Shown piece by piece: positions 23,470-34,296 of a stretch of 64,000 nt of DNA. This stretch comes from Pristionchus mayeri. Its lineage: Eukaryota > Nematoda > Chromadorea > Rhabditida > Neodiplogasteridae. A program made the position numbers and the translations under genes. Position 1 is the first letter of the stretch, and every line of letters begins with the position of its first letter. The stretch lies in NCBI GenBank assembly GCA_036245805.1, contig BTRK01000003.1, positions 45,498,044 through 45,562,043 on the forward strand. The letters are read 5' to 3'. A model generated the notes under the pieces. The model did no database searches and was not told the DNA's origin. It saw only the letters and a list, made by a program, of their open reading frames with translations.

Positions 23470-25239
23470 TGAGATTATGGAAATTTACTGTGACGAGCAT
23501 CGGAGAGGCGATCAATCGCTTCAGCGCACCAGAACGATGGCAATTCGTTCATCGCCAATCCTTCAACTTCGTTTTCTCCATCTCGACATGTGAAGGAACA
23601 CGGATGAAGATGAAGGAGATTTGGAGGGAGGAAACCAAGGTGAGAAAGACAATATTTAGATTATGAATGAGCTTGTTCGATGAGTATTGCTGTTAAAAAT
23701 AAAATGATGGAGAGAACAAAATTTGAAACAAAAAAGTGTACCAAGATAGCTTTATGCTTCACGATAGCTCCTATTGGCAAGCCTACACTTTTCGAAGGTA
23801 TTTCCTTCTTCAAGCTGCGCTAAGTAATAATAATAATAATGATGATCAGTGTATGTTCGCAGCAAACACCTCCAGCTGAACGTTCTTTCTGCGGTAAGTA
23901 GCAGGGATTCGCCAGAGGAGGTGAGTAGTATGGGCAGGAACTTGTGTACACAGGAGAATATTCAACTGGAACAATATGTCATGTTAAACTTTCCGTACAT
24001 CAAACATGTCGTAATACTCGTAATTTTTGTAAAGTGAGCGAGCATTACTGGAAAAAAGAGACAAAGAGTAATAGTATATTATATTCGCTACCAATATGCC
24101 ATTAATTAAGCTAGACTTTATTGTCTTTTGTGGAATCTGTGAAACACAGATATACGAAATAACATTGAACCCACACGTTATTCAATGGTTTCATATTTCT
24201 AATCAAAAATATGCTTCTTCGAGCTCTTCATCTCCGCACTCTACTCATTACTGAAAAAACAAATCCCAGTGGAGAAGAATAACACAATCTTAAAAAATAT
24301 ATTCCTAGAGGGATGCACTACTGTGGCTAGTGGGACTGTTAAGGTCCCCCTGGTCAGTGAGAGCGGGCTGGGTAATAGCGGCGGGTGAGAAGACAGGTGA
24401 CTACGGAGTACATTGTGGTCATGGTTTTGTTTGCACAGTCGAGGACATCATAATACTTCTCCTCTGTTTACATTTTAATTTATGTTAGCAGGATATCCCG
24501 ACTACAGGAGAAAGTAGTCCGTTTTGTTCGTCGCCCATCCTGTTCACTCCTGCACTTCCATCCTCGAAGCTTGCTTGATCAGATAAACTTAATCGACGGG
24601 AATGTGGCCAAAGATTAAATTAGGTGCTCTTATTCCAAATTCGTGTTTCACACAACTGTAATAATTTCACGCCTACTCTCTGACTAATCCTTGGGACCCA
24701 GCGAATGGAACAAAAATAAATCAGTCATCAAATCATTCTGAGTCTTGCTTCTGTTACTAAATTCAGCACTAGGGGTGTACATTCGCAGCAGAACTGCTAT
24801 ATCGCAATTCCTCTCCCTAGCACATTGCCAAATTTGAGGAGGTTGGGGTTGTGATGTCGCAATTCTGCAATTCGCCAACTCTAGTCAGCACGTGCAAATC
24901 CTTCTGCCTTCTCGAGTACGCAGAATGAACGACGGTCGTTTCTTGCTAGGCAATCCTTAGAGTAGACTAGCAACGAGAGTGCGAAAAGAAACAAAGAAAC
25001 ATGATGTTTGCTGCGCAAATTCATCACTCTGATGGAAAATTGTCCTCATTTCAGGACGAGCCCGAGCCGTGCGACAAGATGAGACGAGCGACAATTTGAT
25101 CTCGAAGTGCTAATTAAAACGTATTTTCAGTATCAAGCAGAGGAAAAAGATAAGGATGATCCGAAGGCAGACGATAAGAAGTCTGCGGCCAGGTCAAAAG
25201 ATAAGAAAGACGAGAAGAAATCAAATGAGAGCTCGAAGG
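23470..25239 (+). CDS. Candidate exons of unknown plus-strand gene(s)
   Basis: Two exon-like stretches stand out. The first ends at 23,639 with GAAACCAAG|GTGAGA and reads WKFTVTSIGEAINRFSAPER... in one open frame of about 55 codons. The second, 25,130-25,239, lies between TTTTCAG and GTGAGC and encodes a lysine/aspartate-rich, probably disordered segment (EEKDKDDPKADDKKSAARSK). A short CAAACACCTCCAGC stretch at about 23,862-23,892, between CGCAG and GTAAGT, may be a linking exon. I cannot join them in phase with certainty or name the product. A foldback remnant and a mariner lie immediately 3'. Confidence 0.35.
24600..24885. repeat. Direct repeat, copy 1
   Basis: About 280 bp starting AATGTGGCCAAAG, repeated in the same orientation at 26,709-26,970 with few differences except near the 3' end. 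Both copies end close to a TTGCCAACYCTA-type or CGCCAACTCTA block, which resembles the right terminal repeat of the MITE at 2305. They may be decayed copies of one element. No gene. Confidence 0.8.
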
Positions 25240-25353
25240 TGAGCAGAGAAATCGTGGAGTTCGTGTGGGTGACGAGAATTAGTACATTTGGGAAAATATA
25301 CGCGGAAAGCGGGCGACGAAATGTTCCGTGTATATTTAGAACCAAGTGTACTA

Positions 25354-26609
25354 TTAGGTTGGTCGATAATGAATGCAAGATTTTTTTGTTCATAACATTT
25401 TTATTTATAATTCAACAACACACAACAATCAATCAACAATATAATCACCATTGTACTGCACAACATTGGTCCACCTATTGGGCAGGTCATTGATGCCGTT
25501 CTCCCAGAAGAACGATGGCTGGGACTCGAAGAAGTTGGCGACATCGGTTTTCAGGTGGTCAAAGTCCGCGAAGGTTTTGTTGCGTAGGAACAACTTGAGG
25601 GCCCGGAACAAGTGGTAGTCAGAGGGTGCCAAGTCAGGAGAATATGGCGGGTGGGGTACGGTTTCCCAGTTCAGTTCGGCAAGCTTGGACTGAGTTAACT
25701 TTGCTGTATGAGGTCGAGCGTTGTCATGAAGCAGGTATACTGTAGTTCGTCTCCGACGCTTCTGTTTCATCGCAGCGGCCAGATTGTCCAGTTGAGTACT
25801 GTAGAGGATAGAACTGACTGTTTTCCCTTGAGTGAGCAGGTCATAGTACAGCATCCCTTGCGCATCCCAGAAGCAGCACAGAAGAATCTTCTTTGGATGG
25901 GGGTCGGCTTTGGGTTGCGTTGGCGGCTCTTCTCCTCGGGGGATCCAGACAGCGTGACGGGTACTGTTATCGTAGAGGATCCAACTTTCATCTCCAGTCA
26001 CGAGGTCTTCTAGAAGCTCCTTCCTGTGGGGGCGAAGGAGGAGAGATTGGCAGATGCTTGTACGGGTCATCCTCTGGCCATCGGTGAGTTGGTGGGGCAC
26101 CCATCTGGATAGAACTTTGTGGTAGCCAAGCGTTTTGAGGTGGTTGACAACAGTACTATGGACGCACCCAAGTGTGGTCGCCAGTTCACGGGTGCTTGAT
26201 TCCGGCTTCTCCCTTATGGCACGGAGTAATTCAGAATCATCGGTGGTGATTGGAGGACCAGTGGAGTGTCCGCTTTCGAGATTCGTCTCTCCTTCCTCAA
26301 AGCGATTGAACCATCGGTGTACTGTGCTGTAGGTAGTCACATCCTTCTTGAATGCTCCGTTGATGTTAGCAGTGGTCTTGCTCGCGTTGGCTCCGCGCAG
26401 CCATTCGTAATAGTACAAGACGTGAAGTTGGTCTTCGGTAATGTCGGTCATAGTTTATTCTACCTTGAAGCGGCCGCTTTTATATATCTTTAGGGGAGTA
26501 CCTCCGAGAACACTCTAGAACATTCTAGAGTTGGGAAATTGCCAACCTGCAAAAAAGCGGGAAAATTAAATTTTTTAAAAAATCTTGTATTCATTATCGA
26601 CCAACCTAA
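25354..26609 (-). mobile_element. Full-length mariner element, copy 1
   Basis: 1256 bp between TA dinucleotides (25,352-25,353 and 26,610-26,611). The terminal inverted repeats begin TTAGGTTGGTCGATAATGAA. The single gene reads on the minus strand. The element has the same length as the copy at 42,417-43,672 and an identical protein, so both are recent insertions. Confidence 0.96.
25429..26451 (-). CDS. Mariner transposase, intact (340 residues)
   Basis: Cuts and pastes the element at TA sites. Residues 1-110 form the paired helix-turn-helix DNA-binding region; the linker motif WVPHQL is at 117-122. The catalytic triad is D154 (VTGDESW), D243 (LHDNARPHTA) and D278 (PSDYHLF), with 34 residues between the last two, the D,D34D signature of mariner. 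The length is normal for the family and there is no stop or frameshift, so it could be active. The start at 26,451 is the first Met after the 5' terminal repeat. The opposite strand carries several long open frames that are only mirror effects of this gene. Confidence 0.96.
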   Translation of the reverse strand: MTDITEDQLHVLYYYEWLRGANASKTTANINGAFKKDVTTYSTVHRWFNRFEEGETNLESGHSTGPPITTDDSELLRAIREKPESSTRELATTLGCVHSTVVNHLKTLGYHKVLSRWVPHQLTDGQRMTRTSICQSLLLRPHRKELLEDLVTGDESWILYDNSTRHAVWIPRGEEPPTQPKADPHPKKILLCCFWDAQGMLYYDLLTQGKTVSSILYSTQLDNLAAAMKQKRRRRTTVYLLHDNARPHTAKLTQSKLAELNWETVPHPPYSPDLAPSDYHLFRALKLFLRNKTFADFDHLKTDVANFFESQPSFFWENGINDLPNRWTNVVQYNGDYIVD

Positions 26610-26708
26610 TAAACCTCGCAACCACACCACGGACTACACTTCCTGTTCTCACAGTAATAGTGTAACTTCAACAAGGCGCCTTTGAGCCCACGTAAGTGAA
26701 GAGAATGG

Positions 26709-26970
26709 GAATGTGGCCAAAGAGTAAATTAGGTGCTCTTATTCCAAATTCGTGTTTCACACAACTGTAATAATTTCACGCCTACTCTCTGACTAATCCT
26801 TGGGACCCAGCGAATGGAACAAAAATAAATCAGTCATCAAATCATTCTGAGTCTTGTTTCTGTTCCTCAATTCAGCACTAGGGGTGTACATTCGCAGCAG
26901 AACTGCTATATCGCAATTCCTCTCCCTAGGGGTTTTGATATCGCAATTCTGCACCGAATTGCCAACCCTA
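26709..26970. repeat. Direct repeat, copy 2
   Basis: Same orientation and sequence as 24,600-24,885. The two copies bracket the candidate exon at 25.1 kb and the mariner, so unequal exchange between them could delete that block. Confidence 0.8.
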
Positions 26971-27070
26971 TTCAGCCCGTACAAGTTCGTCTGCATTCTC
27001 ATTCTCTCCGACTAGGCAACGCCTTCCTGGTACAACTCCTTCTTCCTCGTGGCGATATTTGCCCCGATAC

Positions 27071-27249
27071 GGCACAAGGTCGGATGAGAACCCACCTAAT
27101 AAGAACCAAAAAATGTACCCTTCTCCAGCATGATCACAGTAGGATCCTAAAGTGCCAAAAATCCTTCTATGAAAGTCCTACTGAAGGGTCCATTTTTTGG
27201 TTCTCATCCGGTGGGTTCTCATCCGACGGTTCTCATTCGGCGTAGTACT
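27071..27249. mobile_element. MITE of the GGCACTAC family, long variant
   Basis: 179 bp with foldback structure. The left end is GGCACAAGGTCGGATGAGAAC and the right end is an imperfect inverse, GTTCTCATTCGGCGTAGTACT. It is flanked by CCCGATAC (27,063-27,070) and CCCGATCC (27,250-27,257), an 8-bp TSD with one mismatch. The ends match the 90-bp elements at 32,035, 49,221 and 51,876, but the interior differs. Confidence 0.8.
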
Positions 27250-27257
27250 CCCGATCC

Positions 27258-28239
27258 AGAGCATAGGATCTCCAAGAGATTTACCCAGCAGATGATCGAC
27301 TTATGAAAAAATTACGAAGGTTTTAACAGTCGTTTATGATATTGTAATTAGCGCTAGCATTCTGAAATTATTCGTTCATCATAATTCATCAATGACCATC
27401 TACTGCAGCTTATGTATGTCTGTGTCAGTTTTCCACATTCCTCCCTTACGACTGACAATATATTATCTGCCCCAATGTAGGATTCGTAGGCAAGAGATTT
27501 CTCAGTTTGTGTGATTGCCTAAAGAAATTCTACCCAAACTCACCTCCATTTTCTCGATCGCCGTCTGGCTAGGGGAGAACGCGGGCTATGGCCTACTTCG
27601 AACGAGCCAGAGATGCCCTCAACTCATTTTTTAAAAAAACTCTCCTAGGCAAGGCAATTCCTAATATAACTTTACCATAGGTTATTTTCAAGGAATGTTA
27701 TTTTTCTTTAAAGGGTAGAACTCCGACCATATTTCTTAAATCTCGAACACGCGTGTCTTTGGGCCGCTTGTGGGAAAAAATCGACGGCTTAAAACTTCTT
27801 GAATTTCACTTAAGATAATTGTGGAACAAGAAAGCGACCACTGCGAAATGTGACAATAAAGCCCACTGGGCAATGTCCTCAGATACCTCTTAAATATTAT
27901 TCTGTATTAGTGAAGGAAAAAATGCCCTGCAGGGATTAAATCGCGTGTAGGTACTCAACCGATCAAATGGCCGGGTTTTTAGAAGGAAGCATTTATCTTC
28001 GTGACAAATTATTTAGACTATTATAGAATGGAGAAATCAACGGCATGCACAAAGAGATCTTCATAACATTAACACACCGGGACATGATGGGAAACATAAA
28101 AACATGGAAATTAATTAACTTGAAAAGGGACAGTATAATTGTCAGAACAATTCAATAATTGAACGCATCATGTACATATGGAAATGATTCAGTTGATACA
28201 ACAAGGACTGGATACTTATCTGACGGATTAAATACTTGG
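27258..28239. other. No gene seen
   Basis: The intergenic stretch 3' of the minus-strand MATH-BTB pseudogene. No supported feature. Confidence 0.4.
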
Positions 28240-28547
28240 TCATTTGAATTTCGCCCATTTGTCCATTAACATGGCCTTGGCACTGACCGAAAGTTCTTTG
28301 TAGCAAGGACTCTATAAAAAGTCATTGCTGTCGATAATTGTAAAAAATATATTTTAGCAGATTAATTGTGACGAATATTACAAAAATATTCGCAGATTCA
28401 GGCTCACCTTCGAAAAATGATGAATGTCCTTTAAAGTTTTGAAAGTGCCGACACAGTGGTTCTGCAATACAATGATGCATAAATATGCATCAATAGCAAT
28501 GTATTAAATTTATAAAAATTGATCAAATATGGAGAAAAATATGCTAT

Positions 28548-28595
28548 TTTTCTAGCGCAATTATATCATATATATGATATAATTGCGCTAGAAAA
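28548..28595. repeat. 48-bp perfect palindrome in an intron
   Basis: An uninterrupted self-complementary sequence centred on CATATATATG, with arms TTTTCTAGCGCAATTATATC and its inverse and no loop. It lies 20 bases from a MATH-BTB exon (28,616). Confidence 0.85.
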
Positions 28596-29030
28596 TAGAA
28601 CAAAGTATCACGAACCTGAAGGTTGGCGAGTCTGTACTGATCAGATAATTTGAGCTTACAAGGCACGTCCAACTCCGAGGAATGGATGAAAAACTGCTCA
28701 GCTTGATCGATAATCACCTTAACATAATGCAAGTTTCACACAATATCTGGGTATAGCATAAGATAAATACAAATATTTAATGTCAATCTAAAAGTAGGCA
28801 ATATAAAATATCTGGTGCAACAAAATTACCTTGATCTGAAATCTATCGGCCAGCTTGAGAACAGACTCGGCGTTAGCATCTGCAATAAAAGAAGTCATTA
28901 AAAAATCAAGTGCATGGGGGCAAACCACTATAACCTATCTTATCACTGTAATCTATGTGATTAGTATCTTTGCATCCTCGTTGATGCATCGTATTTCATG
29001 TATGCTAATCAGCGTCATATCTTGTATCTA

Positions 29031-29193
29031 CTGTGAGAACAGAATGCGTAGTCCGTGGTGTGGTGTGCGAGAGTTATCAAATTTTGTTATATTACTCGCG
29101 GAACGCGGGAGTAAAAAAAGTTCCGCGGCTAATACAACATAATGTGATAGCCCTCGCCCACCACACCACGGACTACGCATTCTGTTCTCACAG
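29031..29193. mobile_element. 163-bp foldback element
   Basis: Arms CTGTGAGAACAGAATGCGTA and its exact inverse enclose a shorter inner hairpin (CGCGGAAC/GTTCCGCG). It sits in the intron between the 52-bp and 50-bp MATH-BTB exons. The same sequence, split by a mariner, is found at 25.25-26.66 kb. No TSD is certain; ATCTTGTATCTAC occurs on both sides, though not directly adjoining the right end. Confidence 0.75.
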
Positions 29194-30202
29194 TAATATG
29201 ATATTATCTTGTATCTACCATACTTTTTTCGAACAGTGCATGATAAATGAACGAATAAAACCTGTGATCTTCTTGCCCGATGGATAGATCAGATCAAGAA
29301 GCTCGATGAATTCCAGCGAAGATTCAATGTATTTTTTAAAAATAATCATTTAGAAATACCTCGTGATCGACATCTTTCAGCTCAATTTCCTTCTTGTTTT
29401 TCTCAGAAAATTCACCGAAAAACATCGCTTTGAAAACAGGCGAGTGGACAGAAAGAATCTGCAAATTAGTGATAGAGTGTTAAGTAATAACTATGTGCAT
29501 ACCGCCTTGTTAACGTAGATCTTCTTGTTATGGATCAGCAATGTAACATCTTGGCAAGGATCATTCGAATCCGTGAAATGGAAACGAGGAGGAATTCTTA
29601 ATTTTTATTGAACAATAAAAATAAAATAATTCAATAAAAATCTAGCCTGATTCCTTATGATCTTCGAGAGTGTGAATCGAGCTTCCAACGTGATCTTATT
29701 ATTCTTTATGAATCCCTGAATATTTATATTTCATAGTTCATCAATTACTCACGTTGTATATTATATTATTTAACCTTTTTCTTATTGATAAGATCCTCCC
29801 ATGAGATAAACTCGAAGCCCCAGGAGGGAATTTCACAATTGAATGTCGTGTTGAACTCCTACAATATCCGATATTTTTTTTGTAAAAAGTCAAGAGCTAA
29901 AATAAAATTGCAAAAAATGAAGTGGTAGGCTCACAATATTGAGAGAATTGTTTTTCTCATCAGCATTAACGAGACTGAGCTGGGCGGCGACATCAAAGCT
30001 CCAAATGTGGGAGTCGTTATTGCCGTAGTAGAGAAACACTTCGAGAAACTCCGATGTATTCTTCTTATAGGTCATCAGCTTCCTGCGAAAATGAGCTTGA
30101 ATGATAGTATAAATAGTGACATCCCCGAAAGCTACGACTGCTGAACGATAACTATATTTACGGTAAGCATCAGGAAAAAGCATAGGTGTGCACGCCTCGA
30201 TC

Positions 30203-30875
30203 GGGGGGGGGGGGGGGTACCCAACATGTTGGGTACCCCCCCCCCCCTCAACGTATAGGGGGTCATGGTCAAAAATCGATCGGTAGGTCAAGACTAAGTA
30301 CCATAACCAATCGATAGTACAGTACACCCTGATACCGTATATGGATACCGTAACCCGCGAACATCGAAAACTAACTTTATTTTTAAAAAGTCCTGGCACC
30401 GTGCCCAATCGATTGTACAGTACCCAAGTCACTACCGTAACCCAGTTCCATGGGTCATATCCAGTTCCTTGGGTCAAACATTTTTTCTAAAATTGTCAAA
30501 CATTTTTGTAAAAATCTTAAGTCGATTATAAAATTATTCTACAGTAACGAGATATACGGTAGGATAATTAAAAATAATTTTACTATCGATTTTAAAATTT
30601 TAGAAAAATGTTTGACCCAAGGAACTGGATCTGACCCATGAAACTGGGTTACGGTAGTGACTTGGGTACTATACAATCGATTGGGCACGGTGCCAGGACT
30701 TTTTAAAAATAAAATTAGTTTTCGATATTCGCGGGTTACGGTATCCATATACGGTATAAGGGTGTACTGTACTATCAATTGGTTATGGTGCTTAGTCTTG
30801 ACCTACCGATCGATTTTTGACCATGACCCCCTATACGTTGAGGGGGGGGGTACCCATCATGTTGGGTACCCCCCC
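30203..30875. mobile_element. Foldback element, copy 2, with 9-bp TSD
   Basis: 673 bp, inverted-repeat throughout, with G/C runs and a GGTACCCAACATGTTGGGTA palindrome at the ends. Inner blocks (ATCGATAGTACAGTAC, TACCGTAACCC, CCTTGGGTCAAACATTTTT) are shared with 846-1822. GCCTCGATC lies directly outside both ends (30,194-30,202 and 30,876-30,884), a 9-bp TSD. Long inverted repeats plus a 9-bp TSD fit Mutator-like (MULE) foldback elements; that classification is inference. It is inside the first intron of the MATH-BTB pseudogene. Confidence 0.85.
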
Positions 30876-31920
30876 GCCTCGATCCCTTCACATGTATGGG
30901 AAAAAGAGAGGTAGCGGGTTAGATAAACTTCACAAAGCTTTGTTATGTTAGATATTTATGGTACTCTATCAATATATTGTCAATGTATAACGCGTGATAG
31001 CAAGGGAGAAAGGGGAGAAAGGGTTTATCCTGCAGTTCAGATCATCGAGGTGAATAGAGGAGTCGGGGGGAGGGAAGAGGGCTCAGGGGCGGAGTTAGGC
31101 TAACTCATATAGGAGGTATCGGGCCGATACAAGATTTGGTACTGTTCACACCTATTTTCTGTGTCCAATGCGCCCTTTTTCATTGTACTCGAAGCGGAAA
31201 TGAAAAGATCAGTAACTCACAAAGGAATTCCCTTCACTTCGACCGCGGGAGAGACTCGGCCAATCCCAGTGAGAGTAGAGATCTTATTCACTTCGAATCG
31301 AATGAATCCAGAGAAGGAATCATCTGCAGATTAAACTTGACTTTCTAAAGAAATATATCATATTTTTAAGTGATTAACAACAAAAAAATTTGCATTATCC
31401 ACTCGAATAATGAGAAATGACGGAGTTTAACGCATGCATTACATTGTTCAGCTTTTCTTATCACATACTAGGTGATATTCGTCTTTATAATTAGTATAAA
31501 AATCTTCCATCTGGTATGAGAGAAACAGACCGTCGTTAATATTATATCAAGGGAAAATAGTAATGCCCATAACAGCAATGGCAAACCTGCAGGAGCTGTA
31601 GATGTCGCGCTGTCGTTAAACATGGCACACAAGAAACTAAAAGCAATTATTAAATACAAAAAAGGAGTTAAAAGTAGATTAAGTGGAATTTTCGACCAAT
31701 GTTTTGTGAATACAATACATATGGAATCGATTGAACTTTATCCGAGAAACAATAGTCGTCTTTGATAAAAATTGTATTACAAACTGCGCAATTATTTTTA
31801 AGAAACTCAAAAATGCGTCAAAAAAACAACATGAGAATATTTAAAAGGTTTGTGTCTCCACCACTTCAGTTTACGATACTAGGACACAGATTAAATGATG
31901 TATAATGAATACGGTTCTTC

Positions 31921-34296
31921 TCAATGAATTTTAGAAGAAAGCTTCACGATTCTGTCGCAAATCGCCACCTTCATATCAGCGGATAAGTTGTCGTACTCGG
32001 GAGACGACTGGAAGGTAAAGTATTTCTAATTGCAAGCACTAGCTCGGAAGTGAACTATGACGTCATACCGCCTTTGATAGATCAAAGACGTCATGACGTC
32101 ATAGTTCTCATCCAAAGTAGTGCACTAATTGTAGGGAGAAGCGAACGAACATTCAGCATTTTTGTCAGTTTTTTTTTTTTTTTTTTGTCAGTTATCATCG
32201 GTGAACGATCCAAGGCACTGATCCTGGAAATAAACATTTCGTTTTTAAACAACAATTGTAATTAAAAATAGATTAAAGAATGAAAAAAAAACAAAAATCT
32301 CAAAAATCGTACCTTGAGGGATGCCAATCTATACTGGTCAGCAAAGATCAGTTTCTTCATCACATCGAATCCCTTAGACTCGACGAGGTGCTTCTGCGAT
32401 AGATTCAGCATATTCTGAAGCAAAAATGTATATTCTATTAATTAAATGTAAAAATGTATAACATATATTGTATGCAAACCTCAATCTGGAATCTGTCGGC
32501 GAGCTTCAAAATGTTGGCCACTGTGGAGTCTGAATAAGCATAAATCGTATTCCTTTGAACGAAAGGTATTTACCTGTGATTCCATTCGTTTGACAGTAAA
32601 GAACTTTCAGAAGGTCGACGAATTCCTTTAAAATATAATTCAAATTTAAAAATTCATATTATATATTTTTAGATTTACTCTGGACTATTTTTAGTTACCT
32701 CATAGACGACATCTTTGATCTCGACTTCCTTCTTTCCCTTCTCAGCGAAATCCCCGAAGAACATTGCAGAGAACACAGGTGAGTGGACAGCGAGGTACTG
32801 AGTAATAAATATTAAATATATTAAAAAAATATAATATATATATGAGTAATAAATATATATATGAGTGGACAGCGAGGTACTGAAAAAGATGTTGTTTTAC
32901 GAACTTTGTAGTAAACTTTACCAAACTTTAACCTGATGTTCAAATTAGATTTAAAAACAAACCTCCTTGGAGACGTGCAGTTTCTCTCCACCAATCTTCA
33001 GAATCACATCGCTTCTGTTGTTCGGGGCAGCAAATATTCCCGGGACGACGTTTCTTAATTGGCAAACGTGCTGAGCACAATCATCAATCAAAAAATTCCA
33101 TAACAATATATCTTAAACTATTCACTAACGTCTGAAGAGAGATGATGTGAACATGGAATTCCACGGTGAGCGTATCATTGGTTATGAAATTGAACTGCTG
33201 AATGGATGTGCAATTTCTATCCAATGGGTTATATTCAACTCCATTGTCATACAACTATCTAAATCCTTTCATTACTAAAATGATTTGCACATTATGCTAT
33301 ATATATGGTGCGAGAGACATAACTACATCAAAATATAATAATGCAAGATGCCATTCTGGTATTCTACCAACAATTTGAAAAAGGACTCATATTAATATGA
33401 CAATCCGAATTTTTTGAAGGATATTGTATAGGTAATTGCATACCTCATAATACAAATCATACCACCAGCCCATGGAGACTTTAACGAAGTTGATGTCTGC
33501 ATGGAAAGAAACTCTTCTCTGAAAATATAAATTATTATGGAAAATACAAGTAATGAGCTGTGTTTACCATTGTACAGCTTTTGAATTCTCTGTAAACTAA
33601 ATATCTATTACTGCATGAAAAAATGTTGGTCAGGGGCAATCTGTATTCAGTTCTTTGCTAGGTACAACTGTGGTATAATTTTAGCTAGCTTTAGTGATAA
33701 AAGTTTCGTTTTAACGACGAAGTTTATAAAATAATCACCGTCTTCGATTTCTGCTCGGATCCATCACTTTTGATGAGGGATCGGACCACCTCTGCTTCAA
33801 CCTTCCATGGTCCGTTGCTATCCACGTCACATCGGAGGGAGAAATCGGCTTTATCGGTATTGTCTTTGCGTTTCTCATATGCAGCAGTCCTGCAAATGAA
33901 ATTAATACCTGCCGAATGTGAAGTTAGCCAACAACAACAAAATTATTTTAAATGGCGGGCGTACCTGATCAGTACCGCTTTCTTGTGTTTGCATACTCTA
34001 TCACTACATTTGTTTTGATCAGGCATGAGCGCGAATTAAAATAATTTTGTGGTAACTTTAATCTTTGTTACACTAGGTTTCTTCACTTACATCATCATTA
34101 ATACGATCAACAATCAAATTTTCTTCACAATTCATATCGAAATATAGCTCAGAGTCTGAGCCTCGGACACACACATCCTTACTAACCATTTGATTCCTCC
34201 CTCATTGAACACGTCCGATTCTGCTCTTCCAGCTGCGTGAACCGCCTTCGCATTATTGATTTCCCAGTGAAGAACGAAGTTGGATTCGTTGGTCAT
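31921..34296 (-). CDS. MATH-BTB adaptor gene with damaged penultimate exon
   Basis: Exons 34187-34296, 33739-33889, 33444-33518, 33130-33197, 32963-33053, 32699-32797, 32574-32625, 32480-32529 and 32313-32414 join in phase to 266 codons. MATH domain: residues about 5-135 (MTNESNFVLHWEINNAKAV at the start). BTB: about 150-235 (NRSDVILKIGGEKLHVSKE, VHSPVFSAMFFGDFAEKGKK). A C-terminal helical region follows. The start ATG follows TTTTGCCAG|A, a trans-splice-type acceptor. The homologue of the 39-bp penultimate exon begins at 32,223 (DQCLGSFTDD) but runs into TGA at 32,188-32,190 and a T-rich tract with no donor. So the protein either ends at about 277 residues or skips this in-frame exon and uses the last exon 31921-32007 (SPEYDNLSADMKVAICDRI) for about 294. 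Likely role: a Cullin-3 substrate adaptor. Confidence 0.82.
32035..32124. mobile_element. 90-bp MITE of the GGCACTAC family
   Basis: A foldback of 90 bp with core TGACGTCATACCGCC...GACGTCATGACGTCA. It is flanked by CTAATTGCA (32,026-32,034) and CTAATTGTA (32,125-32,133), an 8- to 9-bp TSD with one mismatch. It lies in the last intron of the MATH-BTB gene. Confidence 0.85.

Larger units (their letters stand above)
25240..26665. repeat. Foldback remnant split by a mariner
   Basis: The sequence left of the mariner (about 25,250-25,353, including ATACGCGGAAAGCGGG and GTTCCGTGTATA) and right of it (26,612-26,665, including ACCACACCACGGACTACAC and TGTTCTCACAG) together align in order with the 163-bp foldback element at 29,031-29,193. 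The mariner has landed inside an older copy of that element. Confidence 0.65.
28240..31323 (-). pseudogene. MATH-BTB adaptor gene, decayed copy
   Basis: Eleven exon-like segments, in order: 31221-31323, 29935-30082, 29775-29858, about 29645-29715, 29503-29596, 29360-29458, 29262-29313, 28830-28879, 28616-28717, 28408-28461, 28240-28311. They encode an N-terminal MATH domain (FIRFEVNKISTLTG...; WGFEFISWEDLINKKK), a BTB domain (DVTLLIHNKKIYVNKA; VHSPVFKAMFFGEFSEK) and a C-terminal helical part. Exon sizes 99, 52, 50 and 102 match its two neighbours exactly. Damage: the start ATG is one base out of frame with the MATH exon; the donor after exon 4 (CAGGC|TAGATT) has no GT; the acceptor before the GAATTC exon (CGCTG|GAATTC) has no AG, although an AG 12 bases inside would keep the frame. 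Relatives link substrates to Cullin-3 ubiquitin ligases. A pseudogene is most likely; assembly errors are the alternative. Confidence 0.8.

Noticed and set aside
25708..26493. Several plus-strand open frames across mariner copy 1 (and the same at 42,533-43,318 in copy 2)
   Set aside because: They recur identically in both copies only because the transposase gene itself is identical; codon structure belongs to the transposase strand.
31468..31659. Hydrophobic 63-codon open frame on the minus strand
   Set aside because: A membrane-helix-like composition is common in AT-rich DNA; it lies between MATH-BTB genes without splice signals or homologues.
33198..33250. In-frame upstream extension of MATH-BTB exon 4 (LYDNGVEYNPLDRNCTSIQ)
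   Set aside because: Open and in phase, but the relative at 45,366 starts its exon at the equivalent TTCAG acceptor and the extension has no counterpart there.
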